64,000 bases of DNA from JAAYDS01 sp012729155 (GTDB taxonomy: Bacteria > Chloroflexota > Anaerolineae > UBA1429). The notes beneath the pieces are model-generated. The model did not search any database and had not been told where the DNA came from. It worked only from the letters and a program-made list of their open reading frames with translations. Position numbers and translations under genes: made by a program. The stretch lies in NCBI GenBank assembly GCA_036774405.1, contig DAIPBO010000004.1, positions 62,001 to 126,000 of the forward strand. Direction: 5' to 3'. Below, piece after piece: positions 25,413-36,149 of this stretch (the first letter of the stretch is position 1; the number at the start of each line of letters is the position of its first letter).

Positions 25413-26278
25413 GAACCGGATTCGCCAGAGTGGCATCACTCCTGTTGGCGCTTGTCCTGCTCGTCGGCTGCCAACCGGCCAGTTTCTCTGGAAGGCAGGC
25501 GTTCAAGCACGTCAAGGCGCTCGACGCGTTGGGGCCACGCTACGTGGGCAGCGAGGCCAACCAGGCCGCCGCTGACTATATCGCCAAAACGCTTGAGGAG
25601 TATGGCTGGGAAGTGACGCGACAAAACCTGGCCTACGGCGGCGAGCGGCTTCAGAACGTGATTGCCACCCGCGGGACGGGGCCGACGGTGCTCTTGGGCA
25701 CCCACTATGATACGCGTCCGATCGCCGAAAACGATCGTGCAGAGCCCACCAGCCCCGTGCCGGGCGCCAACGATGGCGGCAGTGGCGTGGGCGTGCTGCT
25801 CGAGCTCGCCAGAACGCTCGATCCGGCCATCACGGCAGAACGCAGCGTGATGCTGGCCTTTTTTGATGGCGAGGACCGTGGCGGGATCGATGGGTGGGAA
25901 TGGGCCGTTGGGGCGCGTCATCTGGCGCGGCAGTTGGCCAACGATGCCAACTCACGGCCTGAATGGGTGCTTATCGTTGATATGGTGGGCGACGCGAACC
26001 AGGAGCTGTTCTGGGAGTGGAGCTCGTCAGTCTCGCTGAATGAGACGGTGTGGCGAGTAGCGCATGATCTGGGCTACGAACAGCAGTTTGTGGCGCGGCA
26101 CAAGCATTACCTGATCGCCGACCACACGCCCTTTGCCGAGATGGGCATGCAGGCGGCGATTCTCATTGACTTCGACTATCCCTACTGGCACACCCGCCAA
26201 GACACCTTGGACAAGATCAGTGTCGATAGCCTCCAAAGGGTTGGCGATGTGATAACGGCTTTTGTGCAGCAGCAGTAA
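25409..26278 (+). CDS. M28 family lipoprotein, glutaminyl cyclase/aminopeptidase-like
   Basis: 289-aa protein with a lipoprotein signal (LLALVLLVGC, Cys21), so probably anchored outside the cytoplasmic membrane. The M28 zinc site is recognisable: THYDTR (His), PGANDGGSG (Asp), FFDGEDRG (Glu), DMVG (Asp) and ADHTPFAEMG (His), with WHTRQDTLDKIS near the end as in glutaminyl-peptide cyclotransferases. Either aminopeptidase or glutaminyl cyclase activity is possible. The ATG overlaps the trmFO stop by 4 nt. Confidence 0.85.
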   Translation: MRTGFARVASLLLALVLLVGCQPASFSGRQAFKHVKALDALGPRYVGSEANQAAADYIAKTLEEYGWEVTRQNLAYGGERLQNVIATRGTGPTVLLGTHYDTRPIAENDRAEPTSPVPGANDGGSGVGVLLELARTLDPAITAERSVMLAFFDGEDRGGIDGWEWAVGARHLARQLANDANSRPEWVLIVDMVGDANQELFWEWSSSVSLNETVWRVAHDLGYEQQFVARHKHYLIADHTPFAEMGMQAAILIDFDYPYWHTRQDTLDKISVDSLQRVGDVITAFVQQQ

Positions 26279-26311
26279 AGCACCGATACCACACCAGAGG
26301 AGGCCACGAGC

Positions 26312-27453
26312 ATGAAAATCGCTGACCGCATCAAGAACCTGCCGCCCTATGTCTTTGCCACAGTGGAGGCCAGGATCGCGGCCAAAAAAGCCGCGGGTGT
26401 CGATGTGATCAGTCTCGGCATCGGCAGCCCAGACCTGCCGGCGCCGAGGCCCATCATCGATGCGATGTATCAGGAAGCTCTCAAACCCAACACTCACGGC
26501 TATGCTGGGTATTACGGCACTGCACAACTGCGCAATGCTATCTGCACCTACTATGGCAAGCGGTTTGGCGTCGAGCTTGACCCCGAGAGCGAGGTGCGGC
26601 CCCTGATCGGCTCTAAAGAGGGCCTGGCTAACATGGCGTTGGCCTTTGTAGACCCCGGCGACATCGTGCTCGCGTCTGACCCGGGCTATCCCACCTACCG
26701 CATGGGCGCGGTGATGGCAGGCGGCGACTTTTATGCGGTGCCGCTGCTCGAGGAGAACAACTGGCTGCCAGTGTTGGAGGATGTCCCGAGCGACATCGCG
26801 GCTCGTGCGACGATGCTGTGGCTTAACTATCCCAACAACCCCACGGGTGTGGGCGCTCCGCTGGACTTTATGCAGAGGGCTGTGGACTTTTGCCGCGAGT
26901 ACGACATCGTACTCTGCTACGACAACCCGTACTGCGACCTGGTGTTCGATGGCTATGTTGCGCCCAGCATTCTGCAGATCCCCGACGCCAAGGATGTTGC
27001 CGTCGAGTTCAACTCGCTGAGCAAGACCTATAACATGGCCGGGTGGCGCGTGGGCATGGCCGTGGGCAATGCCCAGGCCATCGATGCGCTGACCACCATC
27101 AAGACGAATGTTGACTCGGGCATCTTTTTGCCGCTACAGGCGGCGGCTGCTGTGGCGCTCACTGGCGACCAGTCGTGGATCGCCGAGCGCAACCTGATCT
27201 ACCAGCGGCGACGCGATATCATCCTGGACTGGTTGCCCAGGCTCGGCATGAGCGCGCAGCCGCCCCAGGGTGGGTTGTATGTATGGGCCAGGGTGCCTGC
27301 GGGCGTAGATTGCGAGGCCTATGCCATCGAGATGCTGGACAAGGCTGGCGTCTGGCTCACGCCAGGCACTGCCTTTGGCGAGTATGGGGATGGCTTTCTG
27401 CGGCTATCAGTCTGTGTCCCCGACGAACGCCTTATCGAGGCAGGAGAGAGACT

Positions 27454-27466
<13 letters not shown>
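26312..27466 (+). CDS. dapL: Class I aminotransferase, probable LL-diaminopimelate aminotransferase
   Basis: 384-aa PLP enzyme of fold type I. The Schiff-base Lys is in FNSLSKTYNMAGWRVGMAVG (near residue 238); NYPNNPTGVGAP and CYDNPYCDLVFDGY are also typical. The N-terminus IADRIKNLPPYVFATVEARIAAKKAAGVDVISLGIGSPD matches LL-DAP aminotransferase-like proteins, which bypass several steps of lysine and peptidoglycan precursor synthesis. Other aminotransferase activities cannot be excluded. GGAGG is upstream of ATG 26312. Confidence 0.8.
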
Positions 27467-28845
<1,379 letters not shown>

Positions 28846-28856
28846 ACGCCCAGCAC

Positions 28857-28885
28857 TTGGGATACTTGGGATACTGTTTGGGATA
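28857..28885. repeat. Short TTGGGATA repeats between convergent genes
   Basis: Three copies of TTGGGATA (28857, 28866, 28878), the first two as exact 9-bp tandem TTGGGATAC, in the 47-nt gap between hflX (+) and the hydrolase gene (-). Confidence 0.8.
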
Positions 28886-28892
28886 TGACCGG

Positions 28893-29687
28893 CTAGCCCG
28901 GCACAGCGCCGCGGTTTCCGCGCTGCAGGTAGCCCAGGCCAGCGAAAAAGAGCTGCAGATTGTCGAGCGTGCGCTGGCGCCAGGCCGGCGCGTTGTAAAA
29001 CCCGTGGCGCTCTCCAGTTGCCTCAAGCAGTGCCACATGATTGCCGGCGGCTAGCATCTGTGCGCGGAACTGCCTGGCCTGGCGAAAGGGGATCACCTCG
29101 TCGTCGGTGCCATGGGTCAGCCATGTGGGCGGCAGCCCTGGCCTGATGTGCCGCAGCGGCGCTAACCGCTCGGCGATGGCCAGATCGCCAAAGCGCGCTG
29201 CAAGCGTCTGGTCATGGCTGGCATCGAGCACAGGGTTGAACAGCACCAGGGCATTGGGCGCTGAGGAAATGGTGAGATCCTCTGACGGGTCTTCATAGCC
29301 CGGTATGATGCCGGCGCAGGCCGCAACATGCCCGCCTGCCGAGCCGCCCGCAGCCACCAGTCGGTTCGGGTCGAGCCCCAACTCACGGCAATGCTGTCGC
29401 AACCAGCGAATGGCGCTCTTGCCATCTTCAACGCAGGTTGGCGCCAGCACGGCATGGCGCGACATGGTGCGATAGTCCACACAAAAGCAGACCATGCCCA
29501 GATCGGCCAGGGCGTGCGCGTGGTGGGCAAACTGCGTAGGCGTGCCACTGACCCAGCCCCCACCAAAGAAGAAGGCGACGCCCACACGCAGATCGCTCTC
29601 AGACCAGTCGTCGGGCAAGTAGGGCGTGATCACCAGCAGACCCTGTGGCGTCTCTTTGTAGACCAGCGACTGGTGCACGTAGCTCAT
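28893..29687 (-). CDS. Alpha/beta hydrolase (hormone-sensitive-lipase-like)
   Basis: 264-aa esterase/lipase-like protein. The oxyanion-hole region reads FFFGGGWVSG (HGGG-like with Phe for His), the nucleophile elbow is AAGGSAGGHVAA (Ser near residue 107), the Asp is in LTHGTDDEVIP, and the His is in ATGERHGFYN. No signal peptide is present. It follows purH by 18 nt on the same strand and is probably cotranscribed. The substrate is unknown. Confidence 0.85.
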   Translation of the reverse strand: MSYVHQSLVYKETPQGLLVITPYLPDDWSESDLRVGVAFFFGGGWVSGTPTQFAHHAHALADLGMVCFCVDYRTMSRHAVLAPTCVEDGKSAIRWLRQHCRELGLDPNRLVAAGGSAGGHVAACAGIIPGYEDPSEDLTISSAPNALVLFNPVLDASHDQTLAARFGDLAIAERLAPLRHIRPGLPPTWLTHGTDDEVIPFRQARQFRAQMLAAGNHVALLEATGERHGFYNAPAWRQRTLDNLQLFFAGLGYLQRGNRGAVPG

Positions 29688-29705
29688 CGCGACCTCCCCT
29701 GGCTA

Positions 29706-30878
29706 CTAGTGGTGGAACAGCCGCAGGCCCGTAAAGGCAAGCACCATCCCATACTCGTTGCAGGCTGCGATTACCTCGGTATCCTGCACCGAGCCGCCGG
29801 GCTCGGCAACATAGCCAACGCCGCTGGCCGAGGCACGGTCGATCGAGTCGCGGAAGGGGAAAAAGGCGTCGGAGCTGAGCGCTACGCCTTGCACCTGGTC
29901 TAGCCAGGTACGGCGCTCCTGAGCGTCGAGTCTGGCAGGAACCTCACCAAAGTTCGCCTCCCAGGCTACCTGTTCGGCTGGAGTAAGGTCGCCACCCAGA
30001 TAGACGTCGATGGCGTTGTTGCGGGCCGCACGGTTAGCGCCGCGCGCAAAGCGAAACTCGGCGATACGGGGATGCTGCCGCAGGAACCACAGGTCTGATT
30101 TGGTCGCGGCGAGTCGCGTGCAGTGGACGCGAGACTGTTGCCCAGCGCCCACACCCGTCACCTGCCCACGGTGGGCCAGGCACACCGAGTTAGACTGCGT
30201 GTATTTGAGGGCGATGGTGGCTACGATCAGGTCGCGCATGGCATCGGCGGAGACCTCAGCTCTGGCTGATACGATGTTGGCGAACAGGGCGGGGGTGATG
30301 GCCACATCATTGCGGCCCTGTTCAAGAGTCACACCAAAGACCTGGCGGCGCTCGATGGGCGCCGGCGTATAGTCGGGGTCGATTCTCAGGACGCGGTAAG
30401 CGCCATCACGCTTGGCCTGCAGAAGGCGCAGCGCCTCGGGCGTATAGTCGGGCGCGATGACGCCGTCCGATACCTCGCGGCTCAACAGACGGGCGGTGAC
30501 CTCGTCGCACGTCTCGCTGAGCGCCACCCAGTCGCCAAACGACGACATGCGATCGGCGCCACGGGCACGGGCATAGGCGGTAGCGATGGGCGACAGATCG
30601 ATATCGGCGACAAAGCAGGCCCGTGCCTCGGCCTCTGACAACGGCACAGCGATGGCCGCACCCGCCGGGCTGACGTGCTTGAACGAGGCCGCCGCAGGCT
30701 GCCCCAGCGCCGCTGAGAGCTCTTTGACCAACTGCCAGGCGTTGAGGGCGTCGAGCAGGTTGATGTACCCTGGCGTCCCCGACAGCGCCTCGAACGGCAG
30801 CTCGCCCTGTTCCATATACACACGGGCAGGCCGCTGGTGAGGGTTCATGCCATAGCGCAGAGTCATCTCGCTCGCCAT
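29706..30878 (-). CDS. purH: Stand-alone AICAR formyltransferase (PurH C-terminal domain only)
   Basis: 390-aa protein equal to the C-terminal AICAR transformylase half of PurH, which formylates AICAR with 10-formyl-THF in purine synthesis. The motifs LRYGMNPHQRPARVY, SFKHVSPAGAAIAVPL, LKYTQSNSVCLAHRGQVTGVGAGQQSRVHCTRLA and SSDAFFPFRDSID are typical. The N-terminal IMP cyclohydrolase (MGS-like) domain is absent, so another protein must close the ring. ATG 30878 is chosen over TTG 30887, which is only 1 nt from AGGAGG. It has its own strong promoter. Confidence 0.9.
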   Translation of the reverse strand: MASEMTLRYGMNPHQRPARVYMEQGELPFEALSGTPGYINLLDALNAWQLVKELSAALGQPAAASFKHVSPAGAAIAVPLSEAEARACFVADIDLSPIATAYARARGADRMSSFGDWVALSETCDEVTARLLSREVSDGVIAPDYTPEALRLLQAKRDGAYRVLRIDPDYTPAPIERRQVFGVTLEQGRNDVAITPALFANIVSARAEVSADAMRDLIVATIALKYTQSNSVCLAHRGQVTGVGAGQQSRVHCTRLAATKSDLWFLRQHPRIAEFRFARGANRAARNNAIDVYLGGDLTPAEQVAWEANFGEVPARLDAQERRTWLDQVQGVALSSDAFFPFRDSIDRASASGVGYVAEPGGSVQDTEVIAACNEYGMVLAFTGLRLFHH

Positions 30879-30930
30879 CTCGCTCAAGCCTCCTGAATGC
30901 CGTCATCGTCCGGCGTCTAGCTACCAGTGC

Positions 30931-30959
30931 AGGATAGCGAGGGCCTGGGATGGTGTCAA
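30931..30959 (-). promoter_or_regulatory. Promoter of the AICAR formyltransferase gene
   Basis: Minus-strand consensus -35 TTGACA (30954-30959), 17-nt spacer, TATCCT (30931-30936). The leader is about 45 nt. Confidence 0.7.
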
Positions 30960-30999
30960 CTCCTGCGACCATGTCTCATCGGCGCAGCAGAAGGCCGGT

Positions 31000-31029
31000 T
31001 TGACCGCTGGGTGCCATCAACGGTAAGAT
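31000..31029 (+). promoter_or_regulatory. Promoter of polyol/sugar operon
   Basis: TTGACC (31000-31005), 18-nt spacer, TAAGAT (31024-31029), about 45 nt before ATG 31075 and divergent from the purH promoter. The rest of the 196-nt gap holds nothing else recognised. Confidence 0.6.
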
Positions 31030-31074
31030 CGCTCTACTCCAGCGGGCAGCACGCAGAGAGGTGCTCGTACGTCG

Positions 31075-32004
31075 ATGACACAGTTCACTCTTGGCATCAA
31101 CTTGGGCTTTGCCACCAATCGCTGGCCCGAACCCGAGGTGTGGGCGCGCCTGGTGGCCAACGATTTGGGTCTACGCTCGGTGCAGCTCGTGGCCGACCTG
31201 CTAAACCCCTTCTGGCCCGATGACGTTCTCGAGCGGCAGATCGAGCGGGTGCTTGAGGCCACCCAGCGGTATGGGCTGACCATACACTCGCTGATGACCA
31301 GTACCTATACACGGGTGAACCATCTTTTGTATCCGCATCCCGAGTTGCGGCAGGCCTGGCTAGACTGGTTTCATCGCTTTATCGACATCGGGGCGCGGCT
31401 GGGCGTAGAGGCTGTCGGCAGCCACTTTGGCATTCTTTCGATGACCGACCAGGCCGACGATGCGGCCCGCCGCGAGCGGCTCGACAAAGGCGTGCTTTCG
31501 TGGCAGGCCCTGACGCGCCACGCTGCCGATGCTGGCCTGCGTTATCTGTTCTATGAGACGATGTCGATCCCCCGCGAGTTGGGGCACACCATCGACGAGG
31601 CCCGCCAGCTCTGGTCGTGGGTCAACGAAGACGCCGCCGTGCCGCTGATGCTGTGCCTCGACGTAGGGCACGCGCCTCATCCCGCCGAACGTGACCCTTA
31701 TCTCTGGCTGCGTGAACTGGGCGGCATCTCACGGCTGGTGCATCTACAGCAGACCGAGGCTGGTCACTCGCGGCACTGGCCCTTTACGCCCGAGTATAAC
31801 GCCACAGGCATCATCGATCCGCGCCGTGTGCTGGCTGACCTGGCCGGCACGGGCGCCAAAGAGATCTGGCTGGGGTTTGAGATCGCGCACCGCGAGCGCT
31901 TTGAGGTCGAGCCGCTGGTGCTCCCCGAGCTGGTTGAGAGCGTGCGCTATTGGCGCGAGGCGCTGCCGAAAGATGGCCCGTGGCAGCCGGAGGTGATCGC
32001 ATGA
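31075..32004 (+). CDS. Sugar phosphate isomerase/epimerase (EryC-like TIM barrel)
   Basis: 309-aa xylose-isomerase-like TIM-barrel protein. The motifs LGFATNRWPEPEVW, VGSHFGILSM, LFYETMSIPRELGHT (metal-binding Glu), CLDVGHAPHP (Asp, His) and HLQQTEAGHSRHWPF point to a divalent-metal epimerase. Length and motifs recall the D-erythrulose phosphate epimerase of erythritol catabolism, and the following dehydrogenases fit polyol use. The specific substrate is inferred. It overlaps the next gene by 4 nt (ATGA). Confidence 0.75.
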   Translation: MTQFTLGINLGFATNRWPEPEVWARLVANDLGLRSVQLVADLLNPFWPDDVLERQIERVLEATQRYGLTIHSLMTSTYTRVNHLLYPHPELRQAWLDWFHRFIDIGARLGVEAVGSHFGILSMTDQADDAARRERLDKGVLSWQALTRHAADAGLRYLFYETMSIPRELGHTIDEARQLWSWVNEDAAVPLMLCLDVGHAPHPAERDPYLWLRELGGISRLVHLQQTEAGHSRHWPFTPEYNATGIIDPRRVLADLAGTGAKEIWLGFEIAHRERFEVEPLVLPELVESVRYWREALPKDGPWQPEVIA

Positions 32005-33065
32005 GCGTCGACATGGGCGCTTTGGTGCTACACGGCCTGGGAGATATCCGCTATGAGCGCATCGCGGTGCCCGCGCCTGGGCCAGGGCAGGCGCAGATCC
32101 GCGTCGCAGCGGCCAGCATCTGCGGGTCAGACGTGCCGCGCATCTACCAGTACGGCGCCTACCACTACCCGCTCATTCCAGGCCATGAGGTCTCGGGGCG
32201 TGTGGTGGCGTTGGGGCCAGGCACGAGGGGTGGCCCCGATATCGCCGTGGGCACAGAGGTTGCGGTCAAGCCGTTGATACCCTGTGGCCATTGCGCCTAT
32301 TGCCACATCGGCGCCTACGGCCAGTGTTCGGACTATGACTATCTGGGCTCGCGCTCTGACGGCGGCATGGCGGAATATCTCGTGGCGCCGGTGGACAATC
32401 TGCTGCCACTGCCCACGGGCCTCGATCCGGTGGAAGCGTCGCTCTGTGAGCCCACGGCTGTGGCGCTGCACGCGGTACGGCAGGGCGGCGTCGAGCCTGG
32501 CGACTGTGTGGCCATCATTGGCTGTGGCGCGATCGGCATGCTCATCGCCCAGTGGGTGCGCATCATGGGCGCCGATCGGATACTTCTCGTTGATGTCGAC
32601 GAGGCCAAGCTCGAGATGGCACGGCGTATGTGGCTCGGCCAGACGGTTAACAGCCACAACACCGACCCGGTGATCGCAGCTCAACAGATGGGCGGCGGGT
32701 TGGGCGCTGATTTGGTGATCGAGGCTGCTGGCGCGGCCACGACGATCGAGCAGGCCTTGCAGATGGCGCGTCCGCTGGGGCGCGTTGTCGTCATGGGCAA
32801 CCCCGCCGCCGACGTAACGCTTTCGCGAGCCACGGTGTCCCAGCTCTTGCGCAAAGAGCTCACAGTGCGTGGAGCGTGGAACTCGAGCTTTGTCGCCTTG
32901 CCCACTGACGAGTGGCATGTGGCGCTGCGCTATCTGGCCGACCGACGGATCGACGTCAGGCCACTCATCACCCATAGAGTGCCTCTCGCCCAGGGGGCCC
33001 AGGCCCTCGCCATGATGCAGCGCCGCGCCGAGCCGGTGGCGCGCGTGGTGCTGGTGAATGACTAG
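32001..33065 (+). CDS. Zinc-dependent alcohol/polyol dehydrogenase 1 (MDR family)
   Basis: 354-aa medium-chain dehydrogenase. The catalytic zinc site is CGSD (residues ~36-39) with GHEVSG downstream. The structural zinc Cys cluster CGHCAYCHIGAYGQC is present, and the Rossmann motif is IIGCGAIGMLIAQW. It resembles galactitol-1-phosphate 5-dehydrogenase and sorbitol dehydrogenase. ATG 32001 overlaps the stop of the epimerase gene, so the longer in-frame reading from 31950 is unlikely. A second paralogous dehydrogenase follows after 9 nt. Confidence 0.88.
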   Translation: MSVDMGALVLHGLGDIRYERIAVPAPGPGQAQIRVAAASICGSDVPRIYQYGAYHYPLIPGHEVSGRVVALGPGTRGGPDIAVGTEVAVKPLIPCGHCAYCHIGAYGQCSDYDYLGSRSDGGMAEYLVAPVDNLLPLPTGLDPVEASLCEPTAVALHAVRQGGVEPGDCVAIIGCGAIGMLIAQWVRIMGADRILLVDVDEAKLEMARRMWLGQTVNSHNTDPVIAAQQMGGGLGADLVIEAAGAATTIEQALQMARPLGRVVVMGNPAADVTLSRATVSQLLRKELTVRGAWNSSFVALPTDEWHVALRYLADRRIDVRPLITHRVPLAQGAQALAMMQRRAEPVARVVLVND

Positions 33066-33074
33066 AGGAGCGCA

Positions 33075-34136
33075 ATGAAAGCAGCCATACTTGAGGGGAT
33101 CGATGCCATCCGCGTGGGGCAGGTGCCAGACCCTGTGCTCGAAGACGAGCACTGCCTCATCCTAAAGGTGCACGCCTGCGCCGTATGCGGCTCTGACATC
33201 CGCATCTGGCACCATGGCAACTCGCGCGTGCGTCCTCCACAGATCATCGGGCACGAGATTGCCGGCGAGGTGGTGGCGGTGGGTCAGGCGGTGACACGCT
33301 TTCGCGTGGGCGACCGACTGGCCACCGGCGCCGACGTGCCCTGCGGAGAGTGCATCTGGTGTCGCGATGGGCTGGGCAACAACTGCGCCATCAACTATGC
33401 GATCGGTTACCAGTTCCCTGGCGGCTTTGCTGAATACGTGCACCTCAACGCACTGACCCTGCGCACGGGAGCAGTGCACCATATCCCCGACAGCCTGACT
33501 TATTCTCAAGCGACGCTGGCTGAACCGTTGGGCTGTTGCCTCAATGGCGCCGAGATGAGCAACATTCGACCAGGTGCCACAGTGGTGGTCATAGGGGCCG
33601 GCCCGGCGGGCTGCATGTTGATGCAGCTGGCCCGCAGTATGGGCGCCCTCAAGGTGATCGCGGTGCAACGCTCTCGCGGACGGCTTAAGGCGGCGCGTGA
33701 GATCGGCGGCGCCGACATCGTCATCTGCACGCTCGATGGCGACCCGGTCCAGGCCGTGCTGGCAGCAACCGACGGCCAGGGCGCAGATGTGATCATCACT
33801 GCCACCTCGGCCATCGAGTCTCACCGGTTGGCGTTTCAGATCGCGCGGAATCGGGCGACGATCAACCTGTTTGGAGGCCTGCCTGCCGATGCGCCACCCC
33901 TGGAGCTCTTGTCCAACATCGTGCACTACAAAGAGCTGACCGTCACCGGCTCGCACGGCAGCGTTGACCGTCACCATCGTGTGGCGCTCGAGTATTTGGC
34001 CACCGGCACCATCGACGCAACCCCTTATATCAGCCACCACTATGCCCTGGACGAGATCGACCAGGCGCTGGCGGCGGCCGAAGGCCACACAGGCATGAAG
34101 GTGATCGTACATCCGCACGGCGTTGTCGAGGACTAG
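33075..34136 (+). CDS. Zinc-dependent alcohol/polyol dehydrogenase 2 (MDR family)
   Basis: 353-aa medium-chain dehydrogenase related to sorbitol and threonine dehydrogenases. The features are CGSD (near residue 38), GHEIAGEVVAVG, the structural zinc site CGECIWCRDGLGNNC, LAEPLGCCLNGAE, and the nucleotide-binding VVVIGAGPAGCMLMQLA. GAGGAG precedes ATG 33075. With the TIM-barrel epimerase, MDR 1 and the ribulose-phosphate-epimerase-like gene it forms one operon for polyol or sugar oxidation. The substrate is unresolved. Confidence 0.88.
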   Translation: MKAAILEGIDAIRVGQVPDPVLEDEHCLILKVHACAVCGSDIRIWHHGNSRVRPPQIIGHEIAGEVVAVGQAVTRFRVGDRLATGADVPCGECIWCRDGLGNNCAINYAIGYQFPGGFAEYVHLNALTLRTGAVHHIPDSLTYSQATLAEPLGCCLNGAEMSNIRPGATVVVIGAGPAGCMLMQLARSMGALKVIAVQRSRGRLKAAREIGGADIVICTLDGDPVQAVLAATDGQGADVIITATSAIESHRLAFQIARNRATINLFGGLPADAPPLELLSNIVHYKELTVTGSHGSVDRHHRVALEYLATGTIDATPYISHHYALDEIDQALAAAEGHTGMKVIVHPHGVVED

Positions 34137-34141
34137 AGGCA

Positions 34142-34828
34142 ATGGGCCCAATTCGCATCTGCGCTTCGGTGGCCTGCGCCGACTATCTGCACCTGGGGCG
34201 AGACCTGACGGCGCTTGAGGCTGCGGGCACAGACTATCTGCACATCGACATCATGGACGGCGCCTTTGTGCCCAATCTGGCCCTCAATCTGGACATTATG
34301 CAGGCGGTGCGTCGCGGCTGCGAGTTGCCGATGGATGTACACCTGATGGTAGAGCGCCCCGAGACCTATATCGAGCGCGTGGCTCAAGCCGGCGCCGAGG
34401 TGATCATCGTACACGCCGAGGCCACGCACCACCTGCAGCGGCTGTTGGCGCAGATTCGTGCCGTGGGCTGCCGCCCAGGCGTTGCCCTCAATCCTCACAC
34501 GCCGCTACAGATGCTCGACTATGTGCTGGAAGATCTGGAGATCGTGCTGATCATGACCGTCAACCCGGGGTTTCAGGGGCAACGGCTCATCCCACAGACG
34601 CTGGGCAAGATCGCGGCTTGCCGGCAGATGCTCGACGCCACGGGGCGCGACATCGGCCTGATGGTCGACGGCAATGTGAGCCTCGCCAACGCCCCGGCCA
34701 TGGCCCATGCCGGCGCCGACTGGCTGGTGGGCGGCACGTCGAGCATCTTTGCGCCAGGGCTTAAAGTCAACGAGGGCGTACAACGCCTCCGCGCTGCCGC
34801 CATGGCGGGCCTTAGCCAGGCCAAGTAG
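34142..34828 (+). CDS. Ribulose-phosphate 3-epimerase family protein
   Basis: 228-aa TIM barrel with RPE motifs: ICASVACADYLHLG, YLHIDIMDGAFVPN (catalytic Asp and metal His), MDVHLMVERPETYI, VIIVHAEAT, IMTVNPGFQGQ, and LMVDGNVSLANAP (catalytic Asp). ALNPHTPLQML is also typical. In this operon it may act on a pentulose or another sugar phosphate rather than serve the pentose phosphate pathway. Its 3' end overlaps the 3' end of the convergent phosphomutase gene by 17 nt. Confidence 0.88.
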   Translation: MGPIRICASVACADYLHLGRDLTALEAAGTDYLHIDIMDGAFVPNLALNLDIMQAVRRGCELPMDVHLMVERPETYIERVAQAGAEVIIVHAEATHHLQRLLAQIRAVGCRPGVALNPHTPLQMLDYVLEDLEIVLIMTVNPGFQGQRLIPQTLGKIAACRQMLDATGRDIGLMVDGNVSLANAPAMAHAGADWLVGGTSSIFAPGLKVNEGVQRLRAAAMAGLSQAK

Positions 34829-36149
34829 CAGCCAGCAGCGGCGATGCTGCGCGCACTTCGCGCTGAATGGCGGCCAGTCGCGCCTCGCTGTGCGCCTCAA
34901 AACGCAGCGTAATGAGCGGTTCGGTCACCGACTCGCGAACCAGCGCCCAGCCATCATCCCAGCTGATGCGGATGCCATCCAGATGGTCACGGCGCGACTC
35001 ATCATAGGCTGCGGTCAGCTCTTTGATGATCTGCCTGGCGACGACAGGCTCGCAGGGCACGCGCAGATCGGGCGTGATGGGGTAGACGGGCACATCCGCC
35101 AGGGCTCGGTCCAGGGTGGTGCCGAGCTCGTCCAGGATGCGCAGCAGATAGCAGGCCGCGTATAGCGCATCATCCCCACCCAGTTCTCCAAAGAAAAAGT
35201 GTCCACTCACCTCGCCGGCCAGGGCGGCCTGTGTGGCCAGCAAACGCCGCTTGATGTGGGCAAAGCCAGAGCGTTCGCGCACCGGGCGGCCGCCCCGCAC
35301 AATGATGGCCTGCCGCACAACGTCAGAGGCCTTTTGATCGTAGACGATGGCCGCTCCCGGCTGGCGCTGCAGAGCGTGCCGCACCATCAGAACCAGCACG
35401 CGATCGGCCGGGGCCACCTGGCCGCTGCTATCGACAAAGACCGCGCGGTCACCATCGCCATCGAAAGCGATGCCCATCTCGGCGCCATGGGCCTGCACGG
35501 CGTCGCCTAGTGCCACAAGGCTGCGCACGTCCGAGGGGTTGGGCGAACGGTTGGGGAAGGTGCCATCGGGCTCACAGAAGAGCGGCACCACCTCGATGCC
35601 CACAGCGGCGAGCACCTGCGGCGCAACGAGTGCCATACAGCCGTTGCCGGCATCAACCACCACGCGTCGCGGCCTCAACTGGTCATAGGCAGAGACCAGA
35701 TCAGCTGCGTAGGAACCCAGCACATCGACCGATTCGACGACCCCCGGCTGTACTGACTGCCAGGCAGCCGTCTCAACCAGGCCGCGCAACACCGACAACT
35801 CTGCTGTGTCGATGGGCCTGGCGCCCATTTCGATCTTGAATCCGTTGTAAGCGGGCGGGTTGTGCGACGCTGTGACCATGACGCCATCGGGCACTGCCAG
35901 GCGGCGCTTGGCATGGTAAAAGGCAGGTGTGGGGGCGGTGCCACCATCGAGCACTCGGGCTCCTGCCTGTGTCAAGCCCTCGATCAACGCCGGTTTGAGG
36001 ACCGCCGTCGAAGGGCGAACATCGCCGGCCACCAGCACCAAAGCGTCGGCCGAGCGTTGGCCGACAGCGCGGCCCAGGGCTCGAGCAAAGTCGGCGTCGA
36101 GCTCGACATCATACACACCGCGAATGTCGCATGACTTCCAGATGCTCAT
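34812..36149 (-). CDS. Phosphomannomutase/phosphoglucomutase family
   Basis: 445-aa alpha-D-phosphohexomutase. The catalytic serine loop is VMVTASHNPPAYNGFK (near residue 98), the metal loop is AFDGDGDRAVFVD, the sugar-binding loop is GEVSGHFFFGE, and the phosphate-binding region is ALVRESVTEPLITLRFEA. It interconverts hexose 1- and 6-phosphates. The start ATG overlaps the FGGY kinase stop (ATGA). It is the last gene of the operon URO-D-like, FGGY kinase, phosphomutase. Confidence 0.92.
   Translation of the reverse strand: MSIWKSCDIRGVYDVELDADFARALGRAVGQRSADALVLVAGDVRPSTAVLKPALIEGLTQAGARVLDGGTAPTPAFYHAKRRLAVPDGVMVTASHNPPAYNGFKIEMGARPIDTAELSVLRGLVETAAWQSVQPGVVESVDVLGSYAADLVSAYDQLRPRRVVVDAGNGCMALVAPQVLAAVGIEVVPLFCEPDGTFPNRSPNPSDVRSLVALGDAVQAHGAEMGIAFDGDGDRAVFVDSSGQVAPADRVLVLMVRHALQRQPGAAIVYDQKASDVVRQAIIVRGGRPVRERSGFAHIKRRLLATQAALAGEVSGHFFFGELGGDDALYAACYLLRILDELGTTLDRALADVPVYPITPDLRVPCEPVVARQIIKELTAAYDESRRDHLDGIRISWDDGWALVRESVTEPLITLRFEAHSEARLAAIQREVRAASPLLAATWPG

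Noticed and set aside
27175..27453. HflX starting at ATG 27175 or 27284 inside dapL
   Set aside because: The added residues have no HflX similarity and are the shadow of the dapL reading frame.
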